In this document: one piece after another, positions 1 to 8,500 of the stretch | How positions within the stretch are numbered: the stretch's first letter is position 1 | Layout: the number at the start of each line of letters is the position of its first letter | Origin: Halohasta litchfieldiae | GTDB lineage: Archaea; Halobacteriota; Halobacteria; Halobacteriales; Haloferacaceae | DNA length: 64,000 nt | Direction: 5' to 3' | NCBI RefSeq assembly: GCF_002788215.1 | Contig: NZ_CP024845.1 | Coordinates: 1,426,001-1,490,000, forward strand | The notes under the pieces: generated by a model | Told to the model about the DNA's origin: nothing | The model's database searches: none | The model's input: only the letters and a program-made list of their open reading frames with translations | Position numbers and translations under genes: made by a program

Positions 1-313
1 AGACGCACGTGAGATTCCCCTTGAGGGATCTTCCGGCAGTCCCTTTGGGACCTTCCAATCAACAGCAACTGTCCGAGTAACTGTTATCGAACACGCGCGC
101 CCGATTCCCGCGCGATGTATTCGAAGTACTCGATTCTCGGCACTCAGCACCGTCCTCATTCCTTAGCGTTGTAACTGACTCGACGATCACCAGTCGTCGA
201 TAGTAGTTGCTCTCTTCGACTTCGAGTCCTACGCCCAGTAGCAACGCTGTCCAGCCAAACCGCGATACTTCGCTGGGTATCGAGATCGAATAGCAGGGAA
301 TCGTTATCCACCG
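1..313. other. left-edge stretch without a supported gene
   Basis: I see no reading frame here with convincing haloarchaeal coding character. A long minus-strand frame crosses it but also runs through the real plus-strand gene that follows, so I treat that frame as chance. The segment probably holds the promoter of the three-gene set that starts at 314, but no TATA box stands out. Confidence 0.4.
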
Positions 314-712
314 ATGTTTAACGTTAATCACTACACGCACGACCAGTCGTACGTCCCGCCAATCAACCGCCCGCATGCCATCGATCAGTGGACCGACCGC
401 ACGCCCGCCGAACTCCCGCTTGTAGACGCCTGGAAAGAAGCCATCCCCGTGGACGCCCCCGAGTGCGATGCCGATAGCACTCGCCTCTACGTGCCTTACG
501 ATGCGCTGCTCATCGAGCGAGGAGGTGTTCTCCGAACGGTGCTGCACAACGACGGCCGTATCGACACGGATGGTCTCTCGGTCTGTCCGAGTTGTAAGGG
601 CTTCTACGACCCGCTGCATTCGGATGGTGATTGTCGGTGGTGTAACGCACCGCTCCCCAGCCGACGGTCGACAAGTGGTGTGACCCTGGTCGTGGGAGGT
701 GGGCAGCGATGA
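314..712 (+). CDS. small zinc-ribbon hypothetical protein
   Basis: This is a 132-residue acidic protein of unknown function. The visible feature is a four-cysteine zinc ribbon near the C-terminus, CPSCKGF followed about 13 residues later by CRWC, which suggests binding to nucleic acid or protein. The stop overlaps the start of the next gene in an ATGA arrangement, so the two are probably co-translated. Small zinc-ribbon proteins of this kind are common in haloarchaeal plasmids and proviruses. The first ATG of the frame is used. I do not recognise the family. Confidence 0.7.
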   Translation: MFNVNHYTHDQSYVPPINRPHAIDQWTDRTPAELPLVDAWKEAIPVDAPECDADSTRLYVPYDALLIERGGVLRTVLHNDGRIDTDGLSVCPSCKGFYDPLHSDGDCRWCNAPLPSRRSTSGVTLVVGGGQR

Positions 713-1011
713 GTGGACTCCCGTTTGTCGAACTCGGTGACCTCGACGGCACCCACGGCTGGGTGAAAACGAAGGGGTTCGTCAACTGGACCGAGGACGT
801 CGACTCCCACCAGCCACGCCAGCGTGTGAAACTCGGTGACGATACGACACGAGAGGGTGTGGTCTGTACGGTATGGACCGACGACATCGAACTTGAGGAG
901 GGAGTCGGCTACTACTTCGGCGGCATCGACGACACCTACGAGAAGCGTGAAGAGATTCAACTCAAGCTCATCGATCAGTCTTGGGTGAACGAGTTCTGGC
1001 GGCGAGACTAA
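709..1011 (+). CDS. hypothetical protein, possible OB-fold
   Basis: This 100-residue acidic protein is translationally coupled to the zinc-ribbon gene before it (4-bp overlap). Its pattern of alternating hydrophobic strands and glycines, with a run such as GYYFGGIDDTY, is compatible with a small beta-barrel like an OB fold, but there is no diagnostic motif. Coupling to a zinc-ribbon protein would suit a single-stranded DNA binding or replication accessory role. That is a guess and the family is not recognised. Confidence 0.6.
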   Translation: MSGLPFVELGDLDGTHGWVKTKGFVNWTEDVDSHQPRQRVKLGDDTTREGVVCTVWTDDIELEEGVGYYFGGIDDTYEKREEIQLKLIDQSWVNEFWRRD

Positions 1012-1035
1012 CCGATCAACAGTAACTCATACATC

Positions 1036-1278
1036 ATGCACCACGACAACACAGACGCGAACGGCTGGGCGTACCGAAACGGCGGTGGACACATCATTGG
1101 CGAATCAATGCCCGGAACGGTGGGGGACGCCGAACGGACGCTGCACGACCAACAGGGCCAGACACCTGTAGTGGACGACGAGATCGAGGTTCCAGGAACC
1201 GAAACAGACGTTGGGACCGAGTCGGTCGACACCGGTGGTGTTGAGGTTACTGATCTCGTGAAGCGGCTGCGGGAGTAG
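1036..1278 (+). CDS. small acidic hypothetical protein
   Basis: This 80-residue, very acidic protein starts 25 bp after the preceding gene and is likely the third member of the same transcription unit. Its first half is rich in Gly, His and Asn, and it ends in a short helix (VTDLVKRLRE). It has no recognisable domain. Codon use and acidic composition support a real gene. Confidence 0.55.
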   Translation: MHHDNTDANGWAYRNGGGHIIGESMPGTVGDAERTLHDQQGQTPVVDDEIEVPGTETDVGTESVDTGGVEVTDLVKRLRE

Positions 1279-1464
1279 GGAAAATCACCTCGTAGCCAGA
1301 GTCACTGTCCTCGGGATACGGGTAGAATCAAGATGAGTTACTCAATTCAGGATTTAGGTAACGAATCCAAAATTGAGGAGAATCTTACTAACCACACCAC
1401 GACACGTGTGTGGATTTAGCCACGTTTAATCTCATATTAGAAAAATAGGCTAAACAGCCAACAA

Positions 1465-1638
1465 TTACCCGCCGAACAACCGCGAGAGCAATCCGCTGGA
1501 ATCACTGGTGTCATCTCCATCTTTGCTCTTGCTCTCATTATCTGACTGGCTGATATCACTCCCAGTCTCTGCCGCACCGTTCAGAAGTTCCTCGACAGAA
1601 TAGCCGATCCACTCAGCGAAGTCTTCTGGAGACAGCAC
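1465..1638 (-). CDS. short hypothetical ORF or 3' remnant of a gene
   Basis: A minus-strand frame encodes about 57 residues from a GTG at 1638. It reads PEDFAEWIGYSVEELLNGA near the N-terminus, then a Ser/Asp-rich linker and the terminus LLSRLFGG. This composition is far more protein-like than chance. The frame stays open upstream only to a stop inside the divergent gene at 1679, so it is either a very short gene starting at GTG or the decayed 3' end of a longer one. The rest of the interval 1279-1678 holds no gene that I can support. Confidence 0.45.
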   Translation of the reverse strand: MLSPEDFAEWIGYSVEELLNGAAETGSDISQSDNESKSKDGDDTSDSSGLLSRLFGG

Positions 1639-1678
1639 AGCAAATGCAGATGCGACGACACAGAACTCTGGTGAAGGT

Positions 1679-1936
1679 ATGAAGGCTAGCGCAGAGGATC
1701 AAACGAGTGATCCAGATGATTATACGAAGGGAGAGTATCTACAAGTAGTATTTTCACTTGGACTGGGTATCGGCTTGATCGGCACATCTATTACTTATAT
1801 TACAGGATATCCGGAAGGGTTAGGATGGGTGGACTTTCTGACCGTGTTACCTTACGCAATACCATTCTGGTTACTCGGGTTGCTCGGTTTAGGATTCGTT
1901 GGCATTCTTGTTACCGGGTTTGCCAAGGCAGAATAG
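1679..1936 (+). CDS. small membrane protein, two predicted membrane spans
   Basis: This 85-residue protein has a charged N-terminus of about 20 residues followed by two hydrophobic segments (about residues 22-44 and 52-80). It is therefore probably an integral membrane protein with two spans and a short cytoplasmic tail. Its function is unknown. It stands alone, 160 bp before a convergent gene. Small two-span proteins of this kind are frequent in haloarchaeal accessory DNA. Confidence 0.6.
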   Translation: MKASAEDQTSDPDDYTKGEYLQVVFSLGLGIGLIGTSITYITGYPEGLGWVDFLTVLPYAIPFWLLGLLGLGFVGILVTGFAKAE

Positions 1937-2099
1937 CTTGATTTGACAAAACAATATCTCTTATTTTGGTCAATCGTTTTATCATAAACTCGATTATCTG
2001 CAGAAACGCGATTGTGATTAACACAATGTATCAGTTGGTCGCAAATATTTCATAAGTCACTGTTATCTCAGAACAGAAAAAACACATCGACCAACTATA

Positions 2100-2453
2100 T
2101 TATAATTCGATACTCACTTCATACTGTACCTTCACAGTATCTCTGCCTAATGAAAGTGCTTTGTATGTTTTTCCGTTCTGATCCTGGACAATCAGTGTTG
2201 TCGAACGATCTTTCATCCTAAAGATACCATAGTGGGTGTAGGTATCTGTGTCAAGTGCACGAAGATCAACGGGGAGTGAGTTCGATGACAAACCAATCTC
2301 AGTTATTTTACCTCTTTCAACGGTTGTCTCCCGATTTTTTAAAAACCTAATTGTATATAATATCTCCCCAGATTTACCGTCTCGTTGCTTTTCTTCGGTA
2401 TCTCTCTTTGAATCAATTTGGCTCAAAGATAAACTATCTTCATGTTCGGTCAT
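2100..2453 (-). CDS. hypothetical protein upstream of the deazaguanine operon
   Basis: This 117-residue protein has a charged, low-complexity N-terminal third and a C-terminal part predicted to be mostly beta strands (YGIFRMKDRSTTLIVQDQNG). It has no recognised motif. It is transcribed divergently from the queF operon, with 240 bp between the two starts, so it could share a control region with the operon. The base composition is more AT-rich than the genes to its left, as for the operon, which suggests they arrived together. Confidence 0.55.
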   Translation of the reverse strand: MTEHEDSLSLSQIDSKRDTEEKQRDGKSGEILYTIRFLKNRETTVERGKITEIGLSSNSLPVDLRALDTDTYTHYGIFRMKDRSTTLIVQDQNGKTYKALSLGRDTVKVQYEVSIEL

Positions 2454-2587
2454 CGTCTATCCTAATGTTGGAATATATTAGTAATCTCTGGTGATACCAA
2501 TTCATCCGGCTAATCCAGGACTCACCATAAGATGATTCCGAGTTGGCTCAAACATACATATCAGCACCATATGTTGATTAGATTGGT

Positions 2588-2594
2588 TTTATAA
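2588..2594 (+). promoter_or_regulatory. candidate TATA box for the queF operon
   Basis: TTTATAA lies in the 240-bp divergent intergenic region about 100 bp upstream of the queF start. It matches the archaeal TATA consensus, but no clear BRE purines are seen before it. If it is used, the transcript would carry a leader of roughly 75 nt, whereas many haloarchaeal transcripts are leaderless. The call is tentative. Confidence 0.3.
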
Positions 2595-2693
2595 GGGTAC
2601 AGTAGAGTCATCCTAACCAGAAGAGATACGCTACGTGATCCACTTTGAGTTGTGGATTCGCGTGCGAATATCCTGACCGATCTGTGACAAACT

Positions 2694-3122
2694 ATGAATT
2701 CGCCTAATCCAAACACCCTGGACGTGATCGAAAACGAGTATCCCAACCGAAAAACAAAACTCGAACTTGCTGCGCCTGAATTTTCATGTCTATGTCCAAA
2801 AAAACCAAGCCAACCAGATTTCGCAACGATATTTATTGAATATGTCCCTGACGAACATATTATTGAATTAAAATCGCTAAAGCTCTACCTCACGTCATAT
2901 CGAGATGTCGAGATATACCACGAAGCTGCGACAAATCAGATATTAGATCACCTTACAGACTGTATATCTCCCCACTGGATGCGAATTACTGCACAATTCA
3001 ACACCCGAGGAGGGATCACCACAGATGTAGTTGTTGAATATGGCGATCTCGATAGAGATGAGATCCCCAGTAGTAGCGCCACTCGAAAAGAAAACCTCGG
3101 GAGAATCCCCTCTGAAAAATGA
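2694..3122 (+). CDS. queF: QueF-type NADPH-dependent preQ0 reductase
   Basis: This is a 142-residue unimodular QueF. The family reduces the nitrile of 7-cyano-7-deazaguanine (preQ0) to the aminomethyl base preQ1 using NADPH. Hallmarks visible are PEFSCLCP with the catalytic Cys34, PDFATI with Asp42, the NADPH-binding motif ELKSLKLYL at residues 58-66, and the His76-Glu77 pair in IYHE. The NADPH motif argues against the archaeal QueF-like amidinotransferases, which as I recall lack it. One oddity is that the Cys-Asp spacing is one residue longer than in the Bacillus enzyme as I remember it. The gene overlaps the DpdA-like gene by 4 bp and heads an eight-gene operon. No preQ0 synthesis genes (queC/D/E) are in the window. 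Preq0 presumably comes from the host archaeosine pathway. Confidence 0.9.
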   Translation: MNSPNPNTLDVIENEYPNRKTKLELAAPEFSCLCPKKPSQPDFATIFIEYVPDEHIIELKSLKLYLTSYRDVEIYHEAATNQILDHLTDCISPHWMRITAQFNTRGGITTDVVVEYGDLDRDEIPSSSATRKENLGRIPSEK

Positions 3123-4153
3123 CGCTTACATTCTTTGCTGGGATGAATATTTGTCCGAGCTCTATGCAGAAGCTCTTCGCCCGACTTCAGAATGAACATC
3201 ATACTCTGGCACCGTTAGAGAACGTTATCTTTACTCCGATTGCTCATGGTAACGGGACACATAGTGAAATCGAATCTCTGAGTAAAGAACTTGATCTCAA
3301 TGTTATGTTCGACTCTGGTGGATACGAGGTACAGGTCGGTAACAAGACGTTCGATGAACTTTATGAGTACCTTCTGAATTATTATGATGAAAACAGATGG
3401 GGGCAGCGGTATGTTCTCCCGGATAATGTACCGATGAGTGATGATGACGTTCAGACGGTACAACAGAAAGTTGATGAGACAGTTAGTGCGACTCGAATGT
3501 GTTTCCGCCGTTTACCTGAAAGTGTAAGAAGGGACTCATTGGCCGTCATTCAAGGTCACACACGCGAACAAATTTCTCGGTGTATTGATGAATACAAAGA
3601 ACTTGATGGATTGTCTAAAGTTGGATTTGGTAGCTTTGCAACCGGGGGTGTGAATGGCGGTGTTAATATGATCACATCAGAAGCATTTGAAAATCTCCGG
3701 TGGGCAACCGAACTTGCACATGAACATGGACTTTCAGTTCACGCATTTGGTGTCGGTGGTCCTACAAGTATTCCGTTGTTGTATGAGGCTGGCGTCGACA
3801 GCTTCGATACCACAAGTTGGATGCGAACAAGCGGATATGGAAATGTGTATTTCCCATTCAAAGGTCGGCTCAACGCATCTCACAGAAAGCACCGTAGCGG
3901 GAATATTTTGACGAGGCAAGAACTTCCTCATTTGAAGGCAGAGACCGATCATAGTTGTGCTTTCTGTGAAGATATGTCTCGCTTGAGTAACAGCCGGTGG
4001 GACAGAATTCTCCATAATCTCATCGTCACGCACGAAGTCGTTGAACGTATTGATGATATGAGTCAGCAGGAGGTCATAGACATGATGGATCAATCGTCCC
4101 GATACCGAAAACAGTTGGAAAGTATCACACCCCGAAAAGAGGTGAGTATCTAA
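3119..4153 (+). CDS. dpdA: DpdA/TGT-like 7-deazaguanine base-exchange enzyme
   Basis: This 344-residue protein belongs to the tRNA-guanine transglycosylase superfamily, which swaps guanine for a 7-deazaguanine base. It has FDSGGYEVQ (Asp65, counterpart of the TGT base-pocket motif) and GFGSFATGG near residue 170. HAFGVGGP and GVDSFDTTSW follow, with Asp230 as the likely nucleophile. A zinc site at the C-terminus has the form CAFC (280-283) plus His299 or His305. It lacks the PUA-type extra domains of archaeal tRNA TGT (ArcTGT) and is shorter, and it sits beside queF and ATPase genes rather than tRNA genes. DpdA, which acts on DNA, is therefore more likely than a tRNA enzyme. Start and stop couple it to neighbours (4-bp overlap before, 6-bp gap after). 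The DNA substrate is inferred. Confidence 0.82.
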   Translation: MTLTFFAGMNICPSSMQKLFARLQNEHHTLAPLENVIFTPIAHGNGTHSEIESLSKELDLNVMFDSGGYEVQVGNKTFDELYEYLLNYYDENRWGQRYVLPDNVPMSDDDVQTVQQKVDETVSATRMCFRRLPESVRRDSLAVIQGHTREQISRCIDEYKELDGLSKVGFGSFATGGVNGGVNMITSEAFENLRWATELAHEHGLSVHAFGVGGPTSIPLLYEAGVDSFDTTSWMRTSGYGNVYFPFKGRLNASHRKHRSGNILTRQELPHLKAETDHSCAFCEDMSRLSNSRWDRILHNLIVTHEVVERIDDMSQQEVIDMMDQSSRYRKQLESITPRKEVSI

Positions 4154-4159
4154 ACAACT

Positions 4160-5011
4160 ATGTCTTCAACAAAACTTCACATTGAAGGAGGGACCGGTCG
4201 GCCTGATGCAATCAAGTCATATCTTGATCTAATCGAACGACGAGAGTATAATTCTGCTAGTGCTGTTATGGAGGATGCGTATGTGGAATTCAACCTTACT
4301 CGTCCCAGCAAAACGGATAGGGAAGTAGATACAAAAGGAATGTTGACGACTCTGACAAACCTAGGGCTGGTTGAAGAAAATAACCGCCAACAGCTCACAG
4401 AATTGGGAGAAGAATTTATTGATGTGTTAATTTATAACGAGGATGCGTTCTTTGACTTATTCCACCTCTTATATTCAACAGCATATTATCGCAACCCAAG
4501 TAGTAACACGGGGATTTCATGGTCCTACTTCCAAATCTCGGATGCTTATCGCCGTAGGGCACCGACAAACTTCGCTGATGCACGACAGGAAGTGATAGAA
4601 GAGGTAATGAACAGAGCAGACCGGATGGAGTCACCAATATTTAATGACCCCGGTCCACTGAGCAAACGAAGTCTCAATAGTTATAAGAGATTCGTTGAGA
4701 AACTTGTTCCTCCTGTATTGAAAGACGGAACGTTTGATCTTCGTTCATTTGCTAAGAATGAACTAGTCATCGCCGCAGTTGATTCGTTGTATCGGAGTGA
4801 TATCCTCTTCAAAACCCTACGCTACGGAGATCGTCTGGAGTTATCAAATGAGTCCCGAGAATTCTTGAGCACAGTACTTCTAGTTTATGAGGATGATCTC
4901 CCTGAGTTATTGGAACACACTGCTTCAATGGATGGGAGATTGTCGATTGAATCTGACTACTCTATCAGAATACGGCTTACCGAGGAGGTGAATATCGATG
5001 ACCTCGCCTGA
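4160..5011 (+). CDS. winged-helix-like operon protein of unknown function
   Basis: This 283-residue protein is mostly alpha-helical. Around residues 60-90 the run MLTTLTNLGLVEENNRQQLTELG and what follows reads like the recognition helix and wing of a winged-helix fold, and the C-terminus is beta-rich. I recall DUF4007-type proteins with similar layout next to phosphorothioation genes but cannot assign this one. It starts 6 bp after the DpdA-like gene and overlaps the next gene by 14 bp. It could be a DNA-recognition or regulatory subunit of the system. Confidence 0.75.
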   Translation: MSSTKLHIEGGTGRPDAIKSYLDLIERREYNSASAVMEDAYVEFNLTRPSKTDREVDTKGMLTTLTNLGLVEENNRQQLTELGEEFIDVLIYNEDAFFDLFHLLYSTAYYRNPSSNTGISWSYFQISDAYRRRAPTNFADARQEVIEEVMNRADRMESPIFNDPGPLSKRSLNSYKRFVEKLVPPVLKDGTFDLRSFAKNELVIAAVDSLYRSDILFKTLRYGDRLELSNESREFLSTVLLVYEDDLPELLEHTASMDGRLSIESDYSIRIRLTEEVNIDDLA

Positions 5012-5513
5012 GTCAAATCTTCTTACACGCATGAACACGATAAAGCAGATCGATCTAAAGAAACATCTCACACCATCTCAGGAAGATGCACTCGAAGAAA
5101 TCAGGCAATACCGTAAAAACGGAGAACCGTTCATCAATCTTCATGGACCCAGAAACAGTGGGAAAACGTTCCTCTGTTGGGCTCTACGTGAGTATGGATG
5201 GAAGTACCAGCAGGCAGACTTCCAACGAGTAACTGAACCAGATGTGACTGCGGTAGTGTACGACCATGGGAAACCTGATCGTTCGACTACCCGTCAATTG
5301 CGCAATAATGTGGACCTGAGTGGACTCTCTAACGTGGTGTATGTAACAAAATCGCCTGCTAAAGAGATCTATCCAAGGGTTCACCTTTCAACTGACGAAC
5401 AACACTATCAAACAATAGCTGCCAGCTGGGATACATTGAGCATTGACACAGCAACCCTCCCAGCTGTCGATGCCACTGTCAACACTAATACTAACACCAA
5501 TCAAAACCAATGA
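4998..5513 (+). CDS. small P-loop ATPase of the deazaguanine/BREX-like operon
   Basis: This 171-residue protein has a Walker A motif, GPRNSGKT, with Lys56, after a short helical N-terminus. There is a possible Walker B at VTAVVYD. It is too short for a full AAA+ module and may act as a regulatory or adaptor NTPase for the large ATPase that follows. It ends in an Asn/Thr-rich tail (VNTNTNTNQNQ). The stop overlaps the next start as ATGA. The start at 4998 overlaps the previous gene by 14 bp; an internal ATG at 5031 is an alternative. Confidence 0.75.
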   Translation: MTSPESNLLTRMNTIKQIDLKKHLTPSQEDALEEIRQYRKNGEPFINLHGPRNSGKTFLCWALREYGWKYQQADFQRVTEPDVTAVVYDHGKPDRSTTRQLRNNVDLSGLSNVVYVTKSPAKEIYPRVHLSTDEQHYQTIAASWDTLSIDTATLPAVDATVNTNTNTNQNQ

Positions 5514-8500
5514 GCGAAACAGTAGCTTCATCAAACACTGACGAACTGCTTGACCTGATTAGAAAAGACGAGGGGATCATTTCCACTCACACAGCAAGTG
5601 ATCTTGAGGACTCTGCCGAATCCGTTGAAGAAAAATATCGGACGTATGCAGAGACACACATCTCACTTGGCGATACGAGTGGGTTCGAGCAAAGCGTATA
5701 TGATTCCCTCACGGAAAATGAAAGTTCTACGAAAGGCTACCTCTACGGGCCGTTTGGGTATGGAAAAACAAGCACGTCAGTGAGCATTTGGCACAAGCTA
5801 AATCAAAACGAGATCATTGCTGTTCCTCCGTTTACTGTTAGTTCATTCTCGGATATAATGCGGGCAACATATGGGTGGATGCATTATAAATTACGGACTG
5901 AGGCTCCACCTTATGTTGATAAGTTGGAAGATATTCGCAAGTCGTATCTAGAAAAAGAGATTCGTAGCTATGCTGAAGAAAAAAAGGACGCCCATGATGT
6001 CGGTGTCGATAAGCTGGTCACAATGTTCGAGGAGATGGAACGGACTGGTGAACTTGACCTCAGCATTAATGCGGATACGCTAATTGACTTCTTTGATGAA
6101 TGTACGAAATTAGCCACCGATGCAGGTTTCGAGGGACTTGTGGTTCTTGGAGATGAACTTCAACAGTACTTCAAGAGTGCAGATAACCGACAGGACGCAG
6201 AAGCAAACTTTCGTGACCTGATATGGGACATTCATTCTGGAGCTCAGATAGATAATAAATTCGGATTCTTTGTCTCAATGCCTGCTCAAACTAAGAGTAG
6301 TCTAGATACGCGAGCAGGGGACGTTCTCAACCGATTAGAGAGCGATAACTTGATGCTCAATTTAGAAAATGTCTACGGGCAAGATTTCCCCGCTGAGTTG
6401 TGGAACGAGTACGCTTCACGGTTTGCTTTTGAGGATCAACAGTATGATGTAATTACTAGTCATGCTCTCAATGCAATAGGCCAGATTTGTTCTCGACCAG
6501 AACTCAGCAATGGTCCGCGAACGGTTATCGATCTTTTCCGAATCGCACTTCAAAAATACCAAACTAGCCGTGATGCCTTCACCGCACTTGACCTTGCAGA
6601 GGCATTCTATAATGGTGAAGTACGTTTCCAGGGCAGTTCGACCATTATCCAATCCGCCATTGGCGATGCCCTCGATCACTCTTCAGTCGCAACTGATGAA
6701 CAAAAGACGTTTATTTTGCTCTGTGCAGTTTTCCCTGAACAAGGGATTCCTGAAGCTGCTGTTGAAGAGTATGGGCTTATTGATGCCCGGAGGCACCTTT
6801 CAAAAAAGCTGCATGGGGAAGTTATCAAAGTTATCGATGAAGGCTATACACTCATTGACGTTACACGCAGCGATGGGCCACAAGATGTTGTGCGAGAGTT
6901 GATTCGTGACTTCTGGAGCGAATATGATACGGATCATCCCAACGCAGAATACGCTCACAATGCACTAGCAAACCGCCTTGTTGGTGGTGAGATCTTCAAG
7001 CCCCAGCGCGGGAAACTTGAGGGTTGGGGTGTTGGTGATGGGCTCGACAAGGAGGCACCACAAGTCTATAGAAAGCATGGGATGATCGGCACGTTTGATC
7101 CAACCTATCCCAAGCGTAGCGCGACGGTCTCAGTTACCGATCCAGCTCATGAGGATAACGTCGTTGGTTCGGCTAATATCGGCCCCGGTGAAGCCGATAA
7201 TGACATCGCATTCAATTTCGTCCTCGGATGGGAGAAAGCTGATGAAACGGTTGATCCGCACATTCGGCGGGACTCTTCACGGGAATTCACGTTCATGCTG
7301 AATGGGCGCAAGACGTTTGAGGAACTACCAAATGGGATCGAATTCCTTCGGGATGCGATGGATCCAAAAGCAGTCAATCCGTTCCTGATGCTGGCTTTAG
7401 TCGACTACCTCGATACCACAGACAGAGATCTTGATCCGCAACAGCAACAACGTATCGAGTCGTTCCAAAATAGCCTCCTCAAGCAGGCTATTCAAACGCT
7501 ATTTGGAGAAGAATTAATTGGCAACGCTCCATTCAAAATTCGCCGTGCAGGAAAAATGGCAGTCAGTACTGTATTTAGAGAAGCAATGCAAGATCTCTAT
7601 CCCGATTACAGCACACTCATCACTAGTACACAGTACGAGTCAGTGATGGGTGATTATCTGGACTTCCTAGATTCCTTACAAACTGTATCACTCTGTCGTG
7701 GAATAGAGTCTCTTAAACAACCCAAAGATGAGGTAGCTCAACGGTTTGGTCTCAAGAATACGTCTCCCTTCGATGGACGCATTAAGAAACATTACTCTGA
7801 TCTTCTTACTGTCGAAAATTCGGATAAAGACGAATATGAGGTACGAACGACACTACACCCGTTCGAACAGTTCATTGTAGATGAGTTGGAGTCGGGAGAC
7901 CGGGAAGAATTCCCACTTGAAGAAATTCAGCAAACTGGATATAATAAGGGCTACAAAACGGAAGAACTGGACCTCATATTTGAATTCCTCTCTCGCCGGC
8001 GCATTGTTGGATTAGATGAAGATGACTCCTTGGTCCTGCTTGAAACCGACTATTCGATTGCACAAGTCGAGGAGATTCTTACTACTGGACGAGACCTACT
8101 AACGAAAATCAAAAAGTTAGATCAGGATGCGGTTCCTGACGGTGTAGAAACAGCGTTTAGTGAGGTTGAGAGTGTTCTTGAGGAGACCAATCCAGAAGAT
8201 GGAGAACGGCTAGAGACGCTGTATTATCACGCAAAAGAACAGGTGGAGGGGTTAGAACAACAGGGAGAAATACTCTACACACGTCATCACCAGGCATGTC
8301 AGGATCTTAAAAACCGGATTGAAAGAAAGTCACGTCAGATTGTACCAAACCATCTTGACAACACAATTGAAGGCGGAGTCCAGTTCGTTGGAGGAGTTAA
8401 CGACGCACGTTCGTCAATCCGTGGCGAGTATACTGATATTAATAATAAGTTAACTGAAACTGCCACTAACCTAGAGGGCACCCTCAAGACTCAAAATGGA

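Noticed and set aside
59-619. 186-aa minus-strand frame at the left edge
   Set aside because: It overlaps the better plus-strand zinc-ribbon gene and has poor composition for a haloarchaeal protein.
3119-4153. Tentative reading as a housekeeping archaeal tRNA TGT (ArcTGT)
   Set aside because: It is short, lacks the extra C-terminal domains of ArcTGT, and is embedded in a defence-like operon with QueF. DpdA fits better, though a tRNA role is not excluded.
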